Source: Desulfitobacterium_A nosdiversum (GTDB taxonomy: Bacteria; Bacillota; Desulfitobacteriia; Desulfitobacteriales; Desulfitobacteriaceae). Taken from it: 64,000 bases of DNA. Made by a program: the position numbers and the translations under genes. A model generated the notes under the pieces. That model worked only from the letters and a program-made list of their open reading frames with translations, had not been told where the DNA came from and searched no databases. This document shows, piece after piece, positions 27,116 to 36,606 of this stretch. Within the stretch, counting starts at the first letter, position 1, and each line of letters opens with the position of its first letter. Where the stretch lies: the NCBI RefSeq assembly GCF_049860565.1, contig NZ_CP172056.1, positions 1,674,001 through 1,738,000 of the forward strand, given 5' to 3'.

Positions 27116-28098
27116 AGGATAATCATATCGACATAGAAGATGAAGAATTTGAAGGTTTAGCTTTGGCTGAGGATAATCCCATTGATCAAGAGTCAAAGGA
27201 AATCCGCGAATTCGAACTGCCTGAAGGCATTCGTCTTGATGTGGGAGTGACTGAAGTTATTGGGAAAACCCGTTCCTTCATTCAATCCTTGATCGAAGGT
27301 GGGTTTGTTCACGTAAACGGACTCGCGAAGAAGTCGAATTATAAGATGCGCTCGGGAGACCATGTTAAAGTCATAATTCCTCCGCCGAAAGAGCTTCAGG
27401 TCGAAGCTGAAAACATCCCGTTGGATATTGTTTATGAAGATGATGATGTTCTTGTCGTCAATAAACCTCAAGGCATGGTCGTTCACCCCGCTCCGGGATC
27501 ATGGAACGGGACTTTAGTCAATGCGCTTCTTTATCATTGCCGCAATCTATCGGGGATTAACGGTGTGATGCGGCCGGGAATTGTACACCGGATTGATAAA
27601 GATACCTCGGGACTCTTGGTCGTTGCTAAAAACGATCAAGCCCATCAAGGTTTGGCATCACAGATTAAAGAGCACAGTATGGCTCGTAAATATATTGCTA
27701 TTGTTCATGGCGTAATTTTAGAATCGACGGGAACGGTTGAGGCACCCATCGGTCGAGATACGTCTGACCGAAAAAAGATGGCCGTTTCCTTTCATAATTC
27801 AAAACCGGCGGTCACCCATTACGAAGTACTCGAACGTTTTAGGGAATTTACCTTTCTCCGGGCAAAATTGGAGACTGGGCGGACTCATCAAATTCGGGTT
27901 CATATGGCTTATCTTAAACATCCCGTCTTAGGTGATCCTTTATACGGACCTAGGCGGAATCCTTTTGGAATTGAAGGACAGATGCTGCATGCCGAACATC
28001 TTGGATTTGTGCACCCTCGAACCGGAGAATGGCTTGAATTCGCAGTTGAGCCGCCTGAAATTTTTATAAAGACAATTAATCAACTGAAAAATAATTAA
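27112..28098 (+). CDS. rluD: RluD-family 23S rRNA pseudouridine synthase
   Basis: This 328-residue protein has an acidic N-terminal extension of about 35 residues, then an S4 domain (RLDVGVTEVIGKTRSFIQSLI) and the RluA/RluD catalytic domain with the nucleophilic Asp in VHRIDKDTSGLLVVAK. The HQIRVHMAYLKHPVLGDPLYG block supports the subfamily. It converts specific uridines of large-subunit rRNA to pseudouridine; the exact target is not provable from sequence. The extension is unlike the E. coli enzyme but common in related clostridia. It lies before the pyr operon, separated by the pyr promoter. Confidence 0.93.
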   Translation: MKDNHIDIEDEEFEGLALAEDNPIDQESKEIREFELPEGIRLDVGVTEVIGKTRSFIQSLIEGGFVHVNGLAKKSNYKMRSGDHVKVIIPPPKELQVEAENIPLDIVYEDDDVLVVNKPQGMVVHPAPGSWNGTLVNALLYHCRNLSGINGVMRPGIVHRIDKDTSGLLVVAKNDQAHQGLASQIKEHSMARKYIAIVHGVILESTGTVEAPIGRDTSDRKKMAVSFHNSKPAVTHYEVLERFREFTFLRAKLETGRTHQIRVHMAYLKHPVLGDPLYGPRRNPFGIEGQMLHAEHLGFVHPRTGEWLEFAVEPPEIFIKTINQLKNN

Positions 28099-28099
28099 A

Positions 28100-28128
28100 T
28101 TGACTTTTGAGACTATCTAAGATAGACT
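28100..28128 (+). promoter_or_regulatory. Promoter of the pyr operon
   Basis: TTGACT at 28100-28105 and TAGACT at 28123-28128 are 17 bases apart, directly after the rluD stop and ahead of the PyrR-type leader. Confidence 0.5.
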
Positions 28129-28142
28129 TAGTAAAAAGCAAA

Positions 28143-28226
28143 GCCTTTAATGATCGTCCTGAGAGACACAGAAGGCAGACAACAAAAGAGTAACTGTCTG
28201 CCCGCGCAGGCAGTTTATTTTTACTT
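28143..28226 (+). promoter_or_regulatory. PyrR-dependent attenuator upstream of pyrR
   Basis: A binding-loop-like hairpin at 28143-28176 has GCCTT/AAGGC arms and the core TCCTGAGAGAC, close to the PyrR consensus UCCNGNGAG. A terminator follows in which AACTGTCTGC (about 28191-28200) pairs with GCAGGCAGTT and is followed by TATTTTTA. UMP-bound PyrR would stabilise the hairpin and favour termination. Confidence 0.82.
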
Positions 28227-28282
28227 TCTTTATGATGCTAAGTTTGAACGATCTAACTTTAGAGGAAAGGAAGTGGAGTCGA

Positions 28283-28834
28283 ATGGAGGGAATCACCAAA
28301 AGCCTGATCATGGATGCAGACGGGATTCGCCGGGCCATTACTCGAATTGCCCATGAGATTGTTGAAAAAAACAAAGGGACAGACCATGTTGTCCTGATCG
28401 GGATTCGCCGGCGCGGTGTACCGCTTGCGGAACGCATTCAGAAGCAGATCGAGGAATTTGAAGGAGTAAAACTCCCGCTTGGAATCTTGGATATTACGCT
28501 TTATCGGGATGACTTAACGACAATCGATGTTCAGCCTGTAGTGCATCAGTCCGAAGTTCCGTTTAGTGTCCAAGGAAAAATTGTTGTTTTAGTCGATGAT
28601 GTCCTTTATACGGGCCGAACGGCTCGTGCGGCACTTGACGCAACGATGGATCTGGGACGTCCGGAGAAAATTCAGCTCGCAGTTCTTGTCGACCGCGGAC
28701 ACCGTGAGCTGCCTATTCGTGCAGATTATGTCGGCAAAAACCTTCCTACTTCCAGCCGAGAGATCGTTTCAGTCTGTTTACAGGAAATTGATCTAACTGA
28801 AGAAGTCTTGCTTCGAGAAAAGTTAAGTAAGTAA
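28283..28834 (+). CDS. pyrR: Bifunctional pyr operon attenuator / uracil phosphoribosyltransferase
   Basis: This 183-residue protein has the type I phosphoribosyltransferase fold with the PRPP motif VVLVDDVLYTGRTARAA, the N-terminal ITRIAHEIVEKN helix and LIGIRRRGVPLAERI. It binds pyr mRNA hairpins in the presence of UMP/UTP and has weak uracil phosphoribosyltransferase activity. ATG 28283 is preceded by the purine-rich GGAAAGGAAGTGGAG; an in-frame opening to 28232 lacks family similarity. It is the first gene of the de novo pyrimidine operon, with an attenuator on each side. Confidence 0.95.
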   Translation: MEGITKSLIMDADGIRRAITRIAHEIVEKNKGTDHVVLIGIRRRGVPLAERIQKQIEEFEGVKLPLGILDITLYRDDLTTIDVQPVVHQSEVPFSVQGKIVVLVDDVLYTGRTARAALDATMDLGRPEKIQLAVLVDRGHRELPIRADYVGKNLPTSSREIVSVCLQEIDLTEEVLLREKLSK

Positions 28835-28867
28835 TCATCAATGAGTATAAATTAAAAAATCTTAATA

Positions 28868-28962
28868 GCCCTTTAAAATGCTTTCCCGTGAGTTAGCCAA
28901 GGGTAGAGATCAGGATAAGTATATCCTTATATCCTCTTGCCTTTGGGTAAGAGGATTTTTTA
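28868..28962 (+). promoter_or_regulatory. Second PyrR-type attenuator, between pyrR and pyrB
   Basis: A hairpin with CCCTT/AAGGG arms (28869-28903) holds TTTCCCGTGAGTTAG, which fits UCCNGNGAG. A strong terminator follows (28931-28961): ATCCTCTTGCC pairs with GGGTAAGAGGAT, then TTTTTT. Between them GGATAAG and CTTATATCC can form an alternative antiterminator. It lets the biosynthetic genes be controlled separately from pyrR. Confidence 0.78.
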
Positions 28963-29046
28963 ATTGAATTAAGAACACCTTAATTATTCCGGGAGATAAG
29001 GCGACATGCAGTTCAGTTATGCTATTCGATTAAAGGAGGAAGCGCT

Positions 29047-29982
29047 ATGAAATGGAATCGTAAAGATGTCTTGCAACTGGAAGATCTGTCAGGAGAAGAA
29101 ATCGAACTCATTTTGCACACGGCAAAACCGATGAAAGAAATTCTGTTCCGTCCGATTAAAAAACTTCCTACTTTTCGGGGAAAGTCGGTGATTAACCTTT
29201 TTTATGAAAATAGCACGCGTACCAAAACCTCGTTTGAAACTGCAGCAAAAGTCCTCGGTGCGGATACTTCAAGCTTAGCCGTTGCCCAAAGCAGCGTGAA
29301 TAAAGGAGAATCACTATATGATACGGCTCGGACTCTGCAAGCGATGCAGCCGGATATCGTGGTCATCCGTCACGCAAGTTCAGGTGCGGCCCAATTCTTG
29401 TCTAAAATCCTAAAAGCAGGGGTCATCAATGCCGGCGACGGACAGCATGAACACCCCTCTCAGGCTCTGTTAGATCTCTTTACCATGAAGGAACACATGG
29501 AGAGTCTAGAGGGTAAGAAAATCTTGATTGTCGGCGATGTGCTTCATTCGCGGGTAGCCCGAAGCAATGTATGGTCTCTGACTAAACTGGGCGCTGAAGT
29601 TGTACTGATTGGACCGCCGACACTTCTTCCACCGGAAATGAAAACGCTGGGTGTAAAAATGAACTATAATTTGGACGAGGAACTGCCTGGTGCAGATGTT
29701 GTTATGGCGCTGCGACTGCAGCTTGAACGTCAGCAAGCAGGGCTGTTTCCCAGCCTGCGAGAGTACAGCCAGGTTTACGGCATAAATCTTGAGCGGCTTG
29801 AGAAAACAGGTAAAAATACGCTTATCCTTCACCCCGGTCCAATGAATAGAGGAGTAGAAATTTCAAGTGAAGCAGCAAACTCCCCTAATGCTGTTATCGA
29901 GGAGCAAGTCACGAATGGGGTGGCCATACGAATGGCGTTAATGTATTTATTGATGGGAGGTAATGCCAATGTGGTGGCTTAA
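29047..29982 (+). CDS. pyrB: Aspartate carbamoyltransferase catalytic subunit
   Basis: This 311-residue protein has the carbamoyl-phosphate loop NSTRTKTSFE near residue 58, NAGDGQHEHPSQALLDL, GDVLHSRVARSN, and ALRLQLERQQ, followed by HPGPMNRGVEI. It joins carbamoyl phosphate and aspartate to make carbamoyl aspartate. No pyrI regulatory subunit is present, as in Bacillus. AAAGGAGGAAGC lies just before the ATG. Its end overlaps pyrC by 14 bases. Confidence 0.97.
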   Translation: MKWNRKDVLQLEDLSGEEIELILHTAKPMKEILFRPIKKLPTFRGKSVINLFYENSTRTKTSFETAAKVLGADTSSLAVAQSSVNKGESLYDTARTLQAMQPDIVVIRHASSGAAQFLSKILKAGVINAGDGQHEHPSQALLDLFTMKEHMESLEGKKILIVGDVLHSRVARSNVWSLTKLGAEVVLIGPPTLLPPEMKTLGVKMNYNLDEELPGADVVMALRLQLERQQAGLFPSLREYSQVYGINLERLEKTGKNTLILHPGPMNRGVEISSEAANSPNAVIEEQVTNGVAIRMALMYLLMGGNANVVA

Positions 29983-31396
29983 AAATGTACACGTTGTTGA
30001 TCCGGAATGTACATCCATTCAAGTTCGGGATGTTCTAATTCAAGGGGATCGTATACTTAAGATCAGTGACAGCCTAACCCAGGAAGAGGCCTTAAAACAG
30101 TTCGGTCAGAATTCTCAGAAGGGAAAGGCCGATCTTAAAGAAATTAAGGTGATAGATGGGACAGGCAAATATTTATTTCCGGGGTTGATCGATGTGCATA
30201 CGCACTTGCGCGAGCCGGGACAGGAAGAGAAGGAAGAAATCGCAACTGGGGCACGAGCGGCTCTTCGGGGAGGATTTACAACAATCCTGGCCATGCCGAA
30301 TACAAAACCCGTTCTGGATCAAAGAGCACTCGTCGAATTTGTGGTTCTTCAAGGAGAACGTGCCGGTGCTGCACGCGTCTATCCTATCGGGGCCATTACC
30401 AAAGGACAAAGCGGCAAAGAACTGACTGAGATGGTGGATCTGGCAAGCGGCGGAGCGAAAGCATTTTCCGATGACGGCAGAGGGGTTCAGAATGCAGAAC
30501 TCTTTCGTCTCGCTTTAGAGTATGTAAAGTTAACGGGACTGCCTTTGATTAGCCACTGTGAAGATGAAGGGCTTGCCCAAGGCGGTTCAATGCATAAAGG
30601 TGAAGTGAGTGCTCGGCTGGGGCTTAAGGGGATTCCTTCAAGTGCAGAAGCAGTTATGGTTGCACGCGATCTTATCTTAGCGGAAGAAACCTCCGGTAAG
30701 CTCCATCTTGCTCATATTTCAGCTAAAGAGAGTGTGGAGTTAATACGGGCAGCTAAAAAACGCGGAGTGGATGTCACGGCAGAGGTCAATCCCCATCACC
30801 TTATCTTTACGGATGAAGCACTTCTTGATTCGGAATATAACACCTCTTATAAGGTTAATCCGCCGCTTGGCTCAAGAGAGGATCAACAGGCCTTGCTTGG
30901 AGGAGTTCTGGATGGAACCCTTGATATGCTGGCTACGGATCATGCTCCTCATACCTGGGAAGAAAAAATGAAACCTTTTGGTGAGGCTCCATTTGGAATA
31001 GCAGGCTTAGAAACCGCGCTTGCCGCCGTTTGGACCTACCTTGTTAAACCCGGCAAACTATCCGTAGAAACACTGATTAAAAACTGGAGTCTAAACCCTT
31101 CACGGCGATTTAATCTTCCAGGAGGAGCTGTTCAGGAAGGCGGAATTGCCGATGTCGTCCTTTTTGATCCTGAGCGGATTGAAAAGGTTGAACCGGGCTG
31201 GTTTGCCTCAAAATCTCTGAACACTCCTTTCCTGGGACGGGAGCTCCAGGGGTTTAGTTCCATGGTTTGGGTCGGCGGAGAACTTCGTTATCAGAGAGAT
31301 CAGGATAAAATATGGCAGGAAATCAATGGGGTTAAGGTACAGAGAGATATCGTAAAATATAGGATGAACAGGAGGACGATAGAATGCCTTTTTTAG
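29969..31396 (+). CDS. pyrC: Dihydroorotase (type I)
   Basis: This protein of about 475 residues has the metal-binding DVHTHLREPGQEEKEEI block, AMPNTKPVLDQ, SHCEDEGLAQGG, HLAHISAKESV, and ATDHAPHTWEEK. It cyclises carbamoyl aspartate to dihydroorotate. The chain is longer than the usual type I enzyme (about 425-430) because of an insertion near residues 35-55 and a C-terminal extension of some 40 residues (YQRDQDKIWQEING and on). ATG 29969 is preferred over 29963 because GGGAGG is 8 bases upstream. It overlaps carA by 13 bases. Confidence 0.95.
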   Translation: MWWLKNVHVVDPECTSIQVRDVLIQGDRILKISDSLTQEEALKQFGQNSQKGKADLKEIKVIDGTGKYLFPGLIDVHTHLREPGQEEKEEIATGARAALRGGFTTILAMPNTKPVLDQRALVEFVVLQGERAGAARVYPIGAITKGQSGKELTEMVDLASGGAKAFSDDGRGVQNAELFRLALEYVKLTGLPLISHCEDEGLAQGGSMHKGEVSARLGLKGIPSSAEAVMVARDLILAEETSGKLHLAHISAKESVELIRAAKKRGVDVTAEVNPHHLIFTDEALLDSEYNTSYKVNPPLGSREDQQALLGGVLDGTLDMLATDHAPHTWEEKMKPFGEAPFGIAGLETALAAVWTYLVKPGKLSVETLIKNWSLNPSRRFNLPGGAVQEGGIADVVLFDPERIEKVEPGWFASKSLNTPFLGRELQGFSSMVWVGGELRYQRDQDKIWQEINGVKVQRDIVKYRMNRRTIECLF

Positions 31397-32478
31397 TATT
31401 ACAAGATGGAACAGTGTTTGAAGGAGAAGGCTTTGGAGCCTGGCCCACCGATAAAGGAGAGCAGGCAGGAGAGGTCGTCTTTAATACATCGATGAGCGGT
31501 TATCAGGAGATTGTCACGGATTTGTCCTATGCAGGTCAGATTCTTGTGATGACACATCCTCAAATCGGAAATTACGGGTGGCATGATGAAGAAAATGAAG
31601 CCGATAAAGTTCTTCTGAAAGGTTTGATCGTTCGGGAATTATCGGATGGCGAAGGAAGCCTGCACGCGAACGGAACATTAGAAGAGTTTTGCCAGATTCA
31701 TCAAATATGGGGCCTTAAAGGAGTCGATACACGAGCACTGACCCGTCATATTCGCAAACAGGGAACGATTCCCGGGGTCTTGGTTCGGCGTAAAGAAGAC
31801 GGACTTCGCTATTGGGAAAGCGTGAAGCAGGGAGAATTGGATTGGCGCCCTCAAACGCATTGGGTGTACCAGACAACGACTGCCGAAAGTTATGAAATTC
31901 CGGGAAAAGGCCCTTATGTCGCCGTACTCGACTGCGGCGCGAAACGCAATATTTTAAGATCCTTACAGGAATACGGCTTCCGAATCCGGGTTTTTCCGGC
32001 TTCGACTAAGGCGCAAGAGATTTTGCAATCCAGACCTCAGGCGTTGGTTCTAAGCAACGGACCGGGAGATCCCAGTGAATTGCCGGAGGTTGTGGCAACC
32101 GTACGTGAGCTTTTACCGAGATTGCCTATATTAGGAATTTGCTTAGGTCATCAGCTTCTTGCTCTGGCAGCAGGGGGAGAAACATATAAACTTCCTTTCG
32201 GACACCGGGGAGGAAATCATCCGGTCCAGGACAGTAGAACTCTTAAGGCAACGATGACAGCTCAGAATCATGGGTATGCTGTTCGTGAAGCATCTCTGGC
32301 TAGTTCAGGCTTTGACGTTATTCTGCGAAATGTGCATGATGGGACGGTCGAAGGGATGGAGCATAAAACATATCCGGTATTTTCGGTTCAATATCATCCG
32401 GAAAGTGCTCCGGGCCCGGAAGAAAATCAAAAGATCTTTGAAGATTTCTTTCTCAAGATCGGCTTAATCATGGATTGA
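31384..32478 (+). CDS. carA: Carbamoyl-phosphate synthase small (glutaminase) subunit
   Basis: This 364-residue protein has the CarA N-terminal domain (FNTSMSGYQEIVTDLSYAGQ, then GVDTRALTRHIR) and a class I glutamine amidotransferase domain with the nucleophile Cys in LGICLGHQLLALAAGG and His in QYHPESAPGP. It supplies ammonia from glutamine to CarB. Its start overlaps pyrC and its stop adjoins the carB region, so the genes are translationally linked. Placement in the pyr operon indicates the pyrimidine-specific synthase. Confidence 0.96.
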   Translation: MPFLVLQDGTVFEGEGFGAWPTDKGEQAGEVVFNTSMSGYQEIVTDLSYAGQILVMTHPQIGNYGWHDEENEADKVLLKGLIVRELSDGEGSLHANGTLEEFCQIHQIWGLKGVDTRALTRHIRKQGTIPGVLVRRKEDGLRYWESVKQGELDWRPQTHWVYQTTTAESYEIPGKGPYVAVLDCGAKRNILRSLQEYGFRIRVFPASTKAQEILQSRPQALVLSNGPGDPSELPEVVATVRELLPRLPILGICLGHQLLALAAGGETYKLPFGHRGGNHPVQDSRTLKATMTAQNHGYAVREASLASSGFDVILRNVHDGTVEGMEHKTYPVFSVQYHPESAPGPEENQKIFEDFFLKIGLIMD

Positions 32479-32499
32479 GTGAGAAAGCGAGGTAGGAAG

Positions 32500-35400
32500 A
32501 TGGAGAAAGCGATGTGGAAAAAGGTATTGGTTCTCGGTTCAGGACCGATTGTTATTGGGCAAGCCGCAGAATTTGACTATGCGGGAACTCAGGCTTGCCG
32601 CGCGCTGCGGGAAGAGGGCGTTGAAGTCGTTCTTGTCAATTCAAATCCGGCAACGATTATGACGGATCCTGAAGTTGCGGACCGTGTTTATATAGAACCT
32701 CTGACGGTAGAATTTGTGGAACGTATCATTGAACGTGAGAGACCGGACGGATTAATTCCAACCATGGGCGGACAAACAGGCTTGAACCTTGCCTTTCAAT
32801 TGGCGCAGCAAGGTGTGCTTGACCGCTGCGGAGTAAAACTGATGGGGACGTCTCTTCAAAGCATTGAGCGCGCGGAAGATCGCGAAGGATTCCGTTCCCT
32901 GATGAACGAATTGGGAGAACCTGTACCGCCTAGTGTTATTGTTGAGAATGTTGAGGAAGCCGTGGAATTTGCGGACTCGATCGGATACCCTGTGATTGTG
33001 CGCCCGGCTTATACCTTAGGCGGAACCGGCGGCGGAATTGCACACGACCGTGAGTCCTTGCAGGAAATTGCTCAGGGAGGTCTTCAAGCCAGTTTAATTG
33101 GTCAGATTTTGGTTGAGCGAAGTGTTGCCGGTTGGAAAGAAATCGAGTACGAGGTCCTGCGAGACAGTGCCGGAAACTGCATTACCGTTTGCAATATGGA
33201 AAATATGGATCCAGTGGGTGTGCATACCGGAGACAGCATCGTCGTCGCTCCCTGCCAAACCCTGACGGATCGCGAGGTCCAAACCCTTCGGACTTCCGCC
33301 CGCCGAATTGTCGAGGCGTTGGGGATCGAAGGAGGATGCAATGTCCAATATGCGTTAAACCCGGAACGGTTAGAATATGTCGTTATTGAAGTTAACCCTC
33401 GTCTCAGCCGTTCGAGTGCTTTAGCTTCGAAAGCTACCGGATACCCGATTGCCAAGGTCGCGGCTAAGATCGCTTTAGGGAAAACGCTGCCCGAAATCCC
33501 CAATGCGGTTACAGGGAAAACCTCGGCATGTTTTGAGCCGGCTCTTGATTACGTGGTTGTTAAAATTCCGCGCTGGCCTTTTGATAAATTCTCGGATGCG
33601 GATCGGAGTCTCGGAACCCAGATGAAAGCAACCGGTGAAGTGATGGGCTTAGGACGCAATCTTGAAACAGCCCTGATGAAAGCGGTGCGCTCCTTAGAAA
33701 TTAAAACCTTTGGCGTACTCCTGCCGGAATTAGAAGAGTTAAGTGAAGAAGAACTAAGCCAGCGCTGTGAAAAACCGGATGACCAATTGCTTTTCGTGAT
33801 GGCTGAAGGTTTGCGCAGAGGCTGGACCGTGGCTAAGCTTGAGAACCTCACCCGCTGGAATCCTTATTTCCTGCGTGCCCTTGAAAAAGTGGTGAAGATG
33901 TCTGAGACGCTTTGCCGTTCATCTTGGGACCGGGCGACGCTGCTTAATGCCAAACGGCTGGGAATTTCCGATGTCGTGATTGCGAATTGTTGGGATAGTT
34001 CTGAAGAAGAAGTGTTTCAATTCCGCCTTAAAGAAGGAATTCAACCTGTCTTTAAAATGGTCGATACCTGTGCAGGAGAATTTGAAGCGGAAACCCCGTA
34101 TTTCTACTCGAGTTATGACCAGGAACAAGAGGCTGAACCCTCTTCGCGGCGTAAAGTGGTTGTTCTTGGTTCCGGTCCGATTCGGATTGGGCAGGGAATT
34201 GAATTCGATTACTGTTCCGTACATTCTGTACTTGCTTTACGCAAGGCAGGCGTGGAAACGATCATTATTAACAATAATCCGGAAACGGTTTCCACAGACT
34301 TTGATACGGCAGACCGTCTTTATTTTGAGCCGCTGACCCTCGAAGATGTGACCGCTGTTCTTGAACGGGAAAAACCCGAAGGCATCATCGTTCAATTCGG
34401 AGGTCAAACCGCGATTGGACTGGCCAAACCGCTTGCTCAAAGAGGCTATAAGATTTTGGGCACAGGAATCGAGGATATCGACCGTGCAGAAGAACGCGGA
34501 CTGTTTGATGAGGTTTTACAGGAAATCGGAGCCAAAAGACCGCGCGGCGGACAGGCTGCTTCGCTCGAAGAAGCGCTTAAAGTGGTTGAAACCATCGGCC
34601 TCCCTCTAATGGTTCGGCCTTCCTATGTCTTAGGCGGGCGAGCCATGGAAATTGTCTACTCTCCGCTGGAATTGGAAAAAGTGATTCAAAGAGCACTGGA
34701 TGAGTTTCCAGGTCAAGAAATTTGGATGGATCAGTATCTCGTCGGGACAGAGGTTGAAGTCGATGCAGTCTCTGACGGTGAAAACGTCAGCATTCCTGGA
34801 ATAATGGAACATTTGGAGAGAGCGGGTGTCCATTCGGGAGACTCGATTGCGGTTTGCCCGCCGCAGACCTTGGCACAATCTGCTCAGGAGCGGATTGGAG
34901 AGCTGACAATAGCGATTGCCCGAGCGCTGCGGATTCGTGGTTTGCTTAATATTCAATATGTCATCTATCAAGACGAAGTCTATGTTCTTGAGGTCAATCC
35001 GCGTTCAAGCCGTACCGTACCTTTCTTAAGCAAAGTGACGGGGGTTCCGATCGTTGATTTAGCCACTCAAGTCATTATCGGGTCTTCTCTTGAAGAATTA
35101 GGAATTCGTACGGGTCTGTGGCCGAAACGCGAATTCTATGCAGTCAAAGCGCCTGTCTTCTCCTTCTCCAAGCTCCACAAGGTTGAGCCTTCACTCGGAC
35201 CGGAGATGAAGTCCACCGGTGAGGTTATGGGAGCGGATATTACGTATGAAAAAGCGTTGTATAAAGCACTAGTGGCTTCCGGACTGAGTATGGCCGGTCA
35301 TGGGACCTTGCTTGTGACCTTAGCCGATCGGGATAAAGCGGAAGGTCTGCCGATTGTTAAACGGTTTAGTGATTTGGGCTTTAGAATTCTAGCAACCGAG

Positions 35401-35688
35401 GGGACGAGCCGAGTCCTGCAAGAAGCCGGGATTGACGCAGAGCGCGTTTCCAAGCTGCATCAAGGTTCAATGGAAATCACTGAAGGAATTCGTGACGGGC
35501 AGATTCAAGGCGTTATCAATACAACAACGCATAATAAACGTCAGGCGAGTGACGGCTTTATTATCCGCCGGGCGGCTGTTGAGCATGGGATTCCCTGCTT
35601 TACCAGTCTGGATACAGCTTCTGCCTGGCTGCATGTTTTGGAATCGATTGCCCCAAGTCTTATGCCTCTGGGAAAAAGTGTGCATTAA
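32500..35688 (+). CDS. carB: Carbamoyl-phosphate synthase large subunit
   Basis: This protein of about 1062 residues has two homologous ATP-grasp halves, each beginning with a KVLVLGSGPIVIGQ / KVVVLGSGPIRIGQ block, and a C-terminal allosteric MGS-like domain (VKRFSDLGFRILATEGTS, VINTTTHNKRQASDG). It makes carbamoyl phosphate from bicarbonate, ammonia and two ATP. ATG 32500 follows GAGGTAGGAAG; GTG 32479 (immediately after the carA stop) would add seven residues and ATG 32512 would remove four. The length is slightly below the usual 1070. Confidence 0.96.
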   Translation: MEKAMWKKVLVLGSGPIVIGQAAEFDYAGTQACRALREEGVEVVLVNSNPATIMTDPEVADRVYIEPLTVEFVERIIERERPDGLIPTMGGQTGLNLAFQLAQQGVLDRCGVKLMGTSLQSIERAEDREGFRSLMNELGEPVPPSVIVENVEEAVEFADSIGYPVIVRPAYTLGGTGGGIAHDRESLQEIAQGGLQASLIGQILVERSVAGWKEIEYEVLRDSAGNCITVCNMENMDPVGVHTGDSIVVAPCQTLTDREVQTLRTSARRIVEALGIEGGCNVQYALNPERLEYVVIEVNPRLSRSSALASKATGYPIAKVAAKIALGKTLPEIPNAVTGKTSACFEPALDYVVVKIPRWPFDKFSDADRSLGTQMKATGEVMGLGRNLETALMKAVRSLEIKTFGVLLPELEELSEEELSQRCEKPDDQLLFVMAEGLRRGWTVAKLENLTRWNPYFLRALEKVVKMSETLCRSSWDRATLLNAKRLGISDVVIANCWDSSEEEVFQFRLKEGIQPVFKMVDTCAGEFEAETPYFYSSYDQEQEAEPSSRRKVVVLGSGPIRIGQGIEFDYCSVHSVLALRKAGVETIIINNNPETVSTDFDTADRLYFEPLTLEDVTAVLEREKPEGIIVQFGGQTAIGLAKPLAQRGYKILGTGIEDIDRAEERGLFDEVLQEIGAKRPRGGQAASLEEALKVVETIGLPLMVRPSYVLGGRAMEIVYSPLELEKVIQRALDEFPGQEIWMDQYLVGTEVEVDAVSDGENVSIPGIMEHLERAGVHSGDSIAVCPPQTLAQSAQERIGELTIAIARALRIRGLLNIQYVIYQDEVYVLEVNPRSSRTVPFLSKVTGVPIVDLATQVIIGSSLEELGIRTGLWPKREFYAVKAPVFSFSKLHKVEPSLGPEMKSTGEVMGADITYEKALYKALVASGLSMAGHGTLLVTLADRDKAEGLPIVKRFSDLGFRILATEGTSRVLQEAGIDAERVSKLHQGSMEITEGIRDGQIQGVINTTTHNKRQASDGFIIRRAAVEHGIPCFTSLDTASAWLHVLESIAPSLMPLGKSVH

Positions 35689-35802
35689 AATTTTGATCTA
35701 GAAATATCGTTAAAGGATAACGAGCACATAAATGAGAATTCCTAGTTTAGGTGAGAGTTGATGTTAGCTCAGGTATTTGTGCGGGAAGAAGGAGATGAAT
35801 GG

Positions 35803-36606
35803 ATGCTTTTAGATGAGGCAAAAATTATTAAACATGAAGGGATAGGAGATCCGCAATACAAAATCCGCCGGTTGGTGCTGAAAACTGAGATTGCTCAAGA
35901 GGCAGAACCCGGACAGTTTGTTCATCTTAAAGTTTCTTCAGGAATGGATCCCCTTCTGAGAAGACCCATCAGTATTGCGGGAATTGACAAAGATAAACAA
36001 GAAATTACGCTGCTTTACCGCCTCAAGGGAAAAGGAACCGAGTTTCTGTCTCAGGCTAAAACCGGAGATGAGCTTAATCTCTTAGGACCTTTAGGCAAAG
36101 GGTTTACAGTTCCGCGAAGCGGGGATTTATATCTTGTGGCTGGGGGAATTGGGATTTTTCCGCTTCTCCCTTTAGCTCAAAAAGTTTCCGAACAAGGAGT
36201 AAACGTTCACTTGCTTTGGGGCGGAGAAAATAAGCGATTTTTAGAAAGTGCCGGTTTAAGCTTTTGGCATGCTCAAGATATTTCTATCGAGGTAAGTACC
36301 CTTGATGGAAGCATGGGCGTACAGGGAACGGTTTTGGACCTGCTGGCAAAGCGTGAACTGGCAAAAACGGGACGGGTTGCTGTCTGTGGTCCCATGGGAA
36401 TGATGGCTTCAGTCAGTGACTTTTTCAAGGAAACGGCTCTTGAAGTCGAGGTTTCCTTGGAAGAAAGAATGGGCTGCGGGGTTGGCGCATGTTTGGGATG
36501 CGTTTGTACTCTCCGGGATGAAGAAGGAAAGCTTCGGCGCGGAAAAGTCTGTAAGGACGGTCCCGTTTTTAAGGCGAAGGAGGTTGTTTGGAATGCAACC
36601 CTCTAA
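35803..36606 (+). CDS. pyrK: Dihydroorotate dehydrogenase electron-transfer subunit
   Basis: This protein of about 267 residues has an FAD-binding barrel (PGQFVHLKVSS, PLLRRPISIAGID), an NAD-binding part (YLVAGGIGIFPLLPLAQ) and a C-terminal [2Fe-2S] site with clustered cysteines (MGCGVGACLGCVC, then KVCKDGPVF). It passes electrons from type 1B PyrD to NAD. ATG 35803 has GAAGGAG 9 bases upstream and gives the family's usual N-terminus; ATG 35761 would add 14 residues. The 36-base and larger gaps around it are short, so it remains in the operon. Confidence 0.94.
   Translation: MLLDEAKIIKHEGIGDPQYKIRRLVLKTEIAQEAEPGQFVHLKVSSGMDPLLRRPISIAGIDKDKQEITLLYRLKGKGTEFLSQAKTGDELNLLGPLGKGFTVPRSGDLYLVAGGIGIFPLLPLAQKVSEQGVNVHLLWGGENKRFLESAGLSFWHAQDISIEVSTLDGSMGVQGTVLDLLAKRELAKTGRVAVCGPMGMMASVSDFFKETALEVEVSLEERMGCGVGACLGCVCTLRDEEGKLRRGKVCKDGPVFKAKEVVWNATL

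Noticed and set aside
36416..36592. N-terminal extension of pyrD inside pyrK
   Set aside because: It reads the wrong frame of pyrK; AAGGAGGT before ATG 36593 gives the family start.
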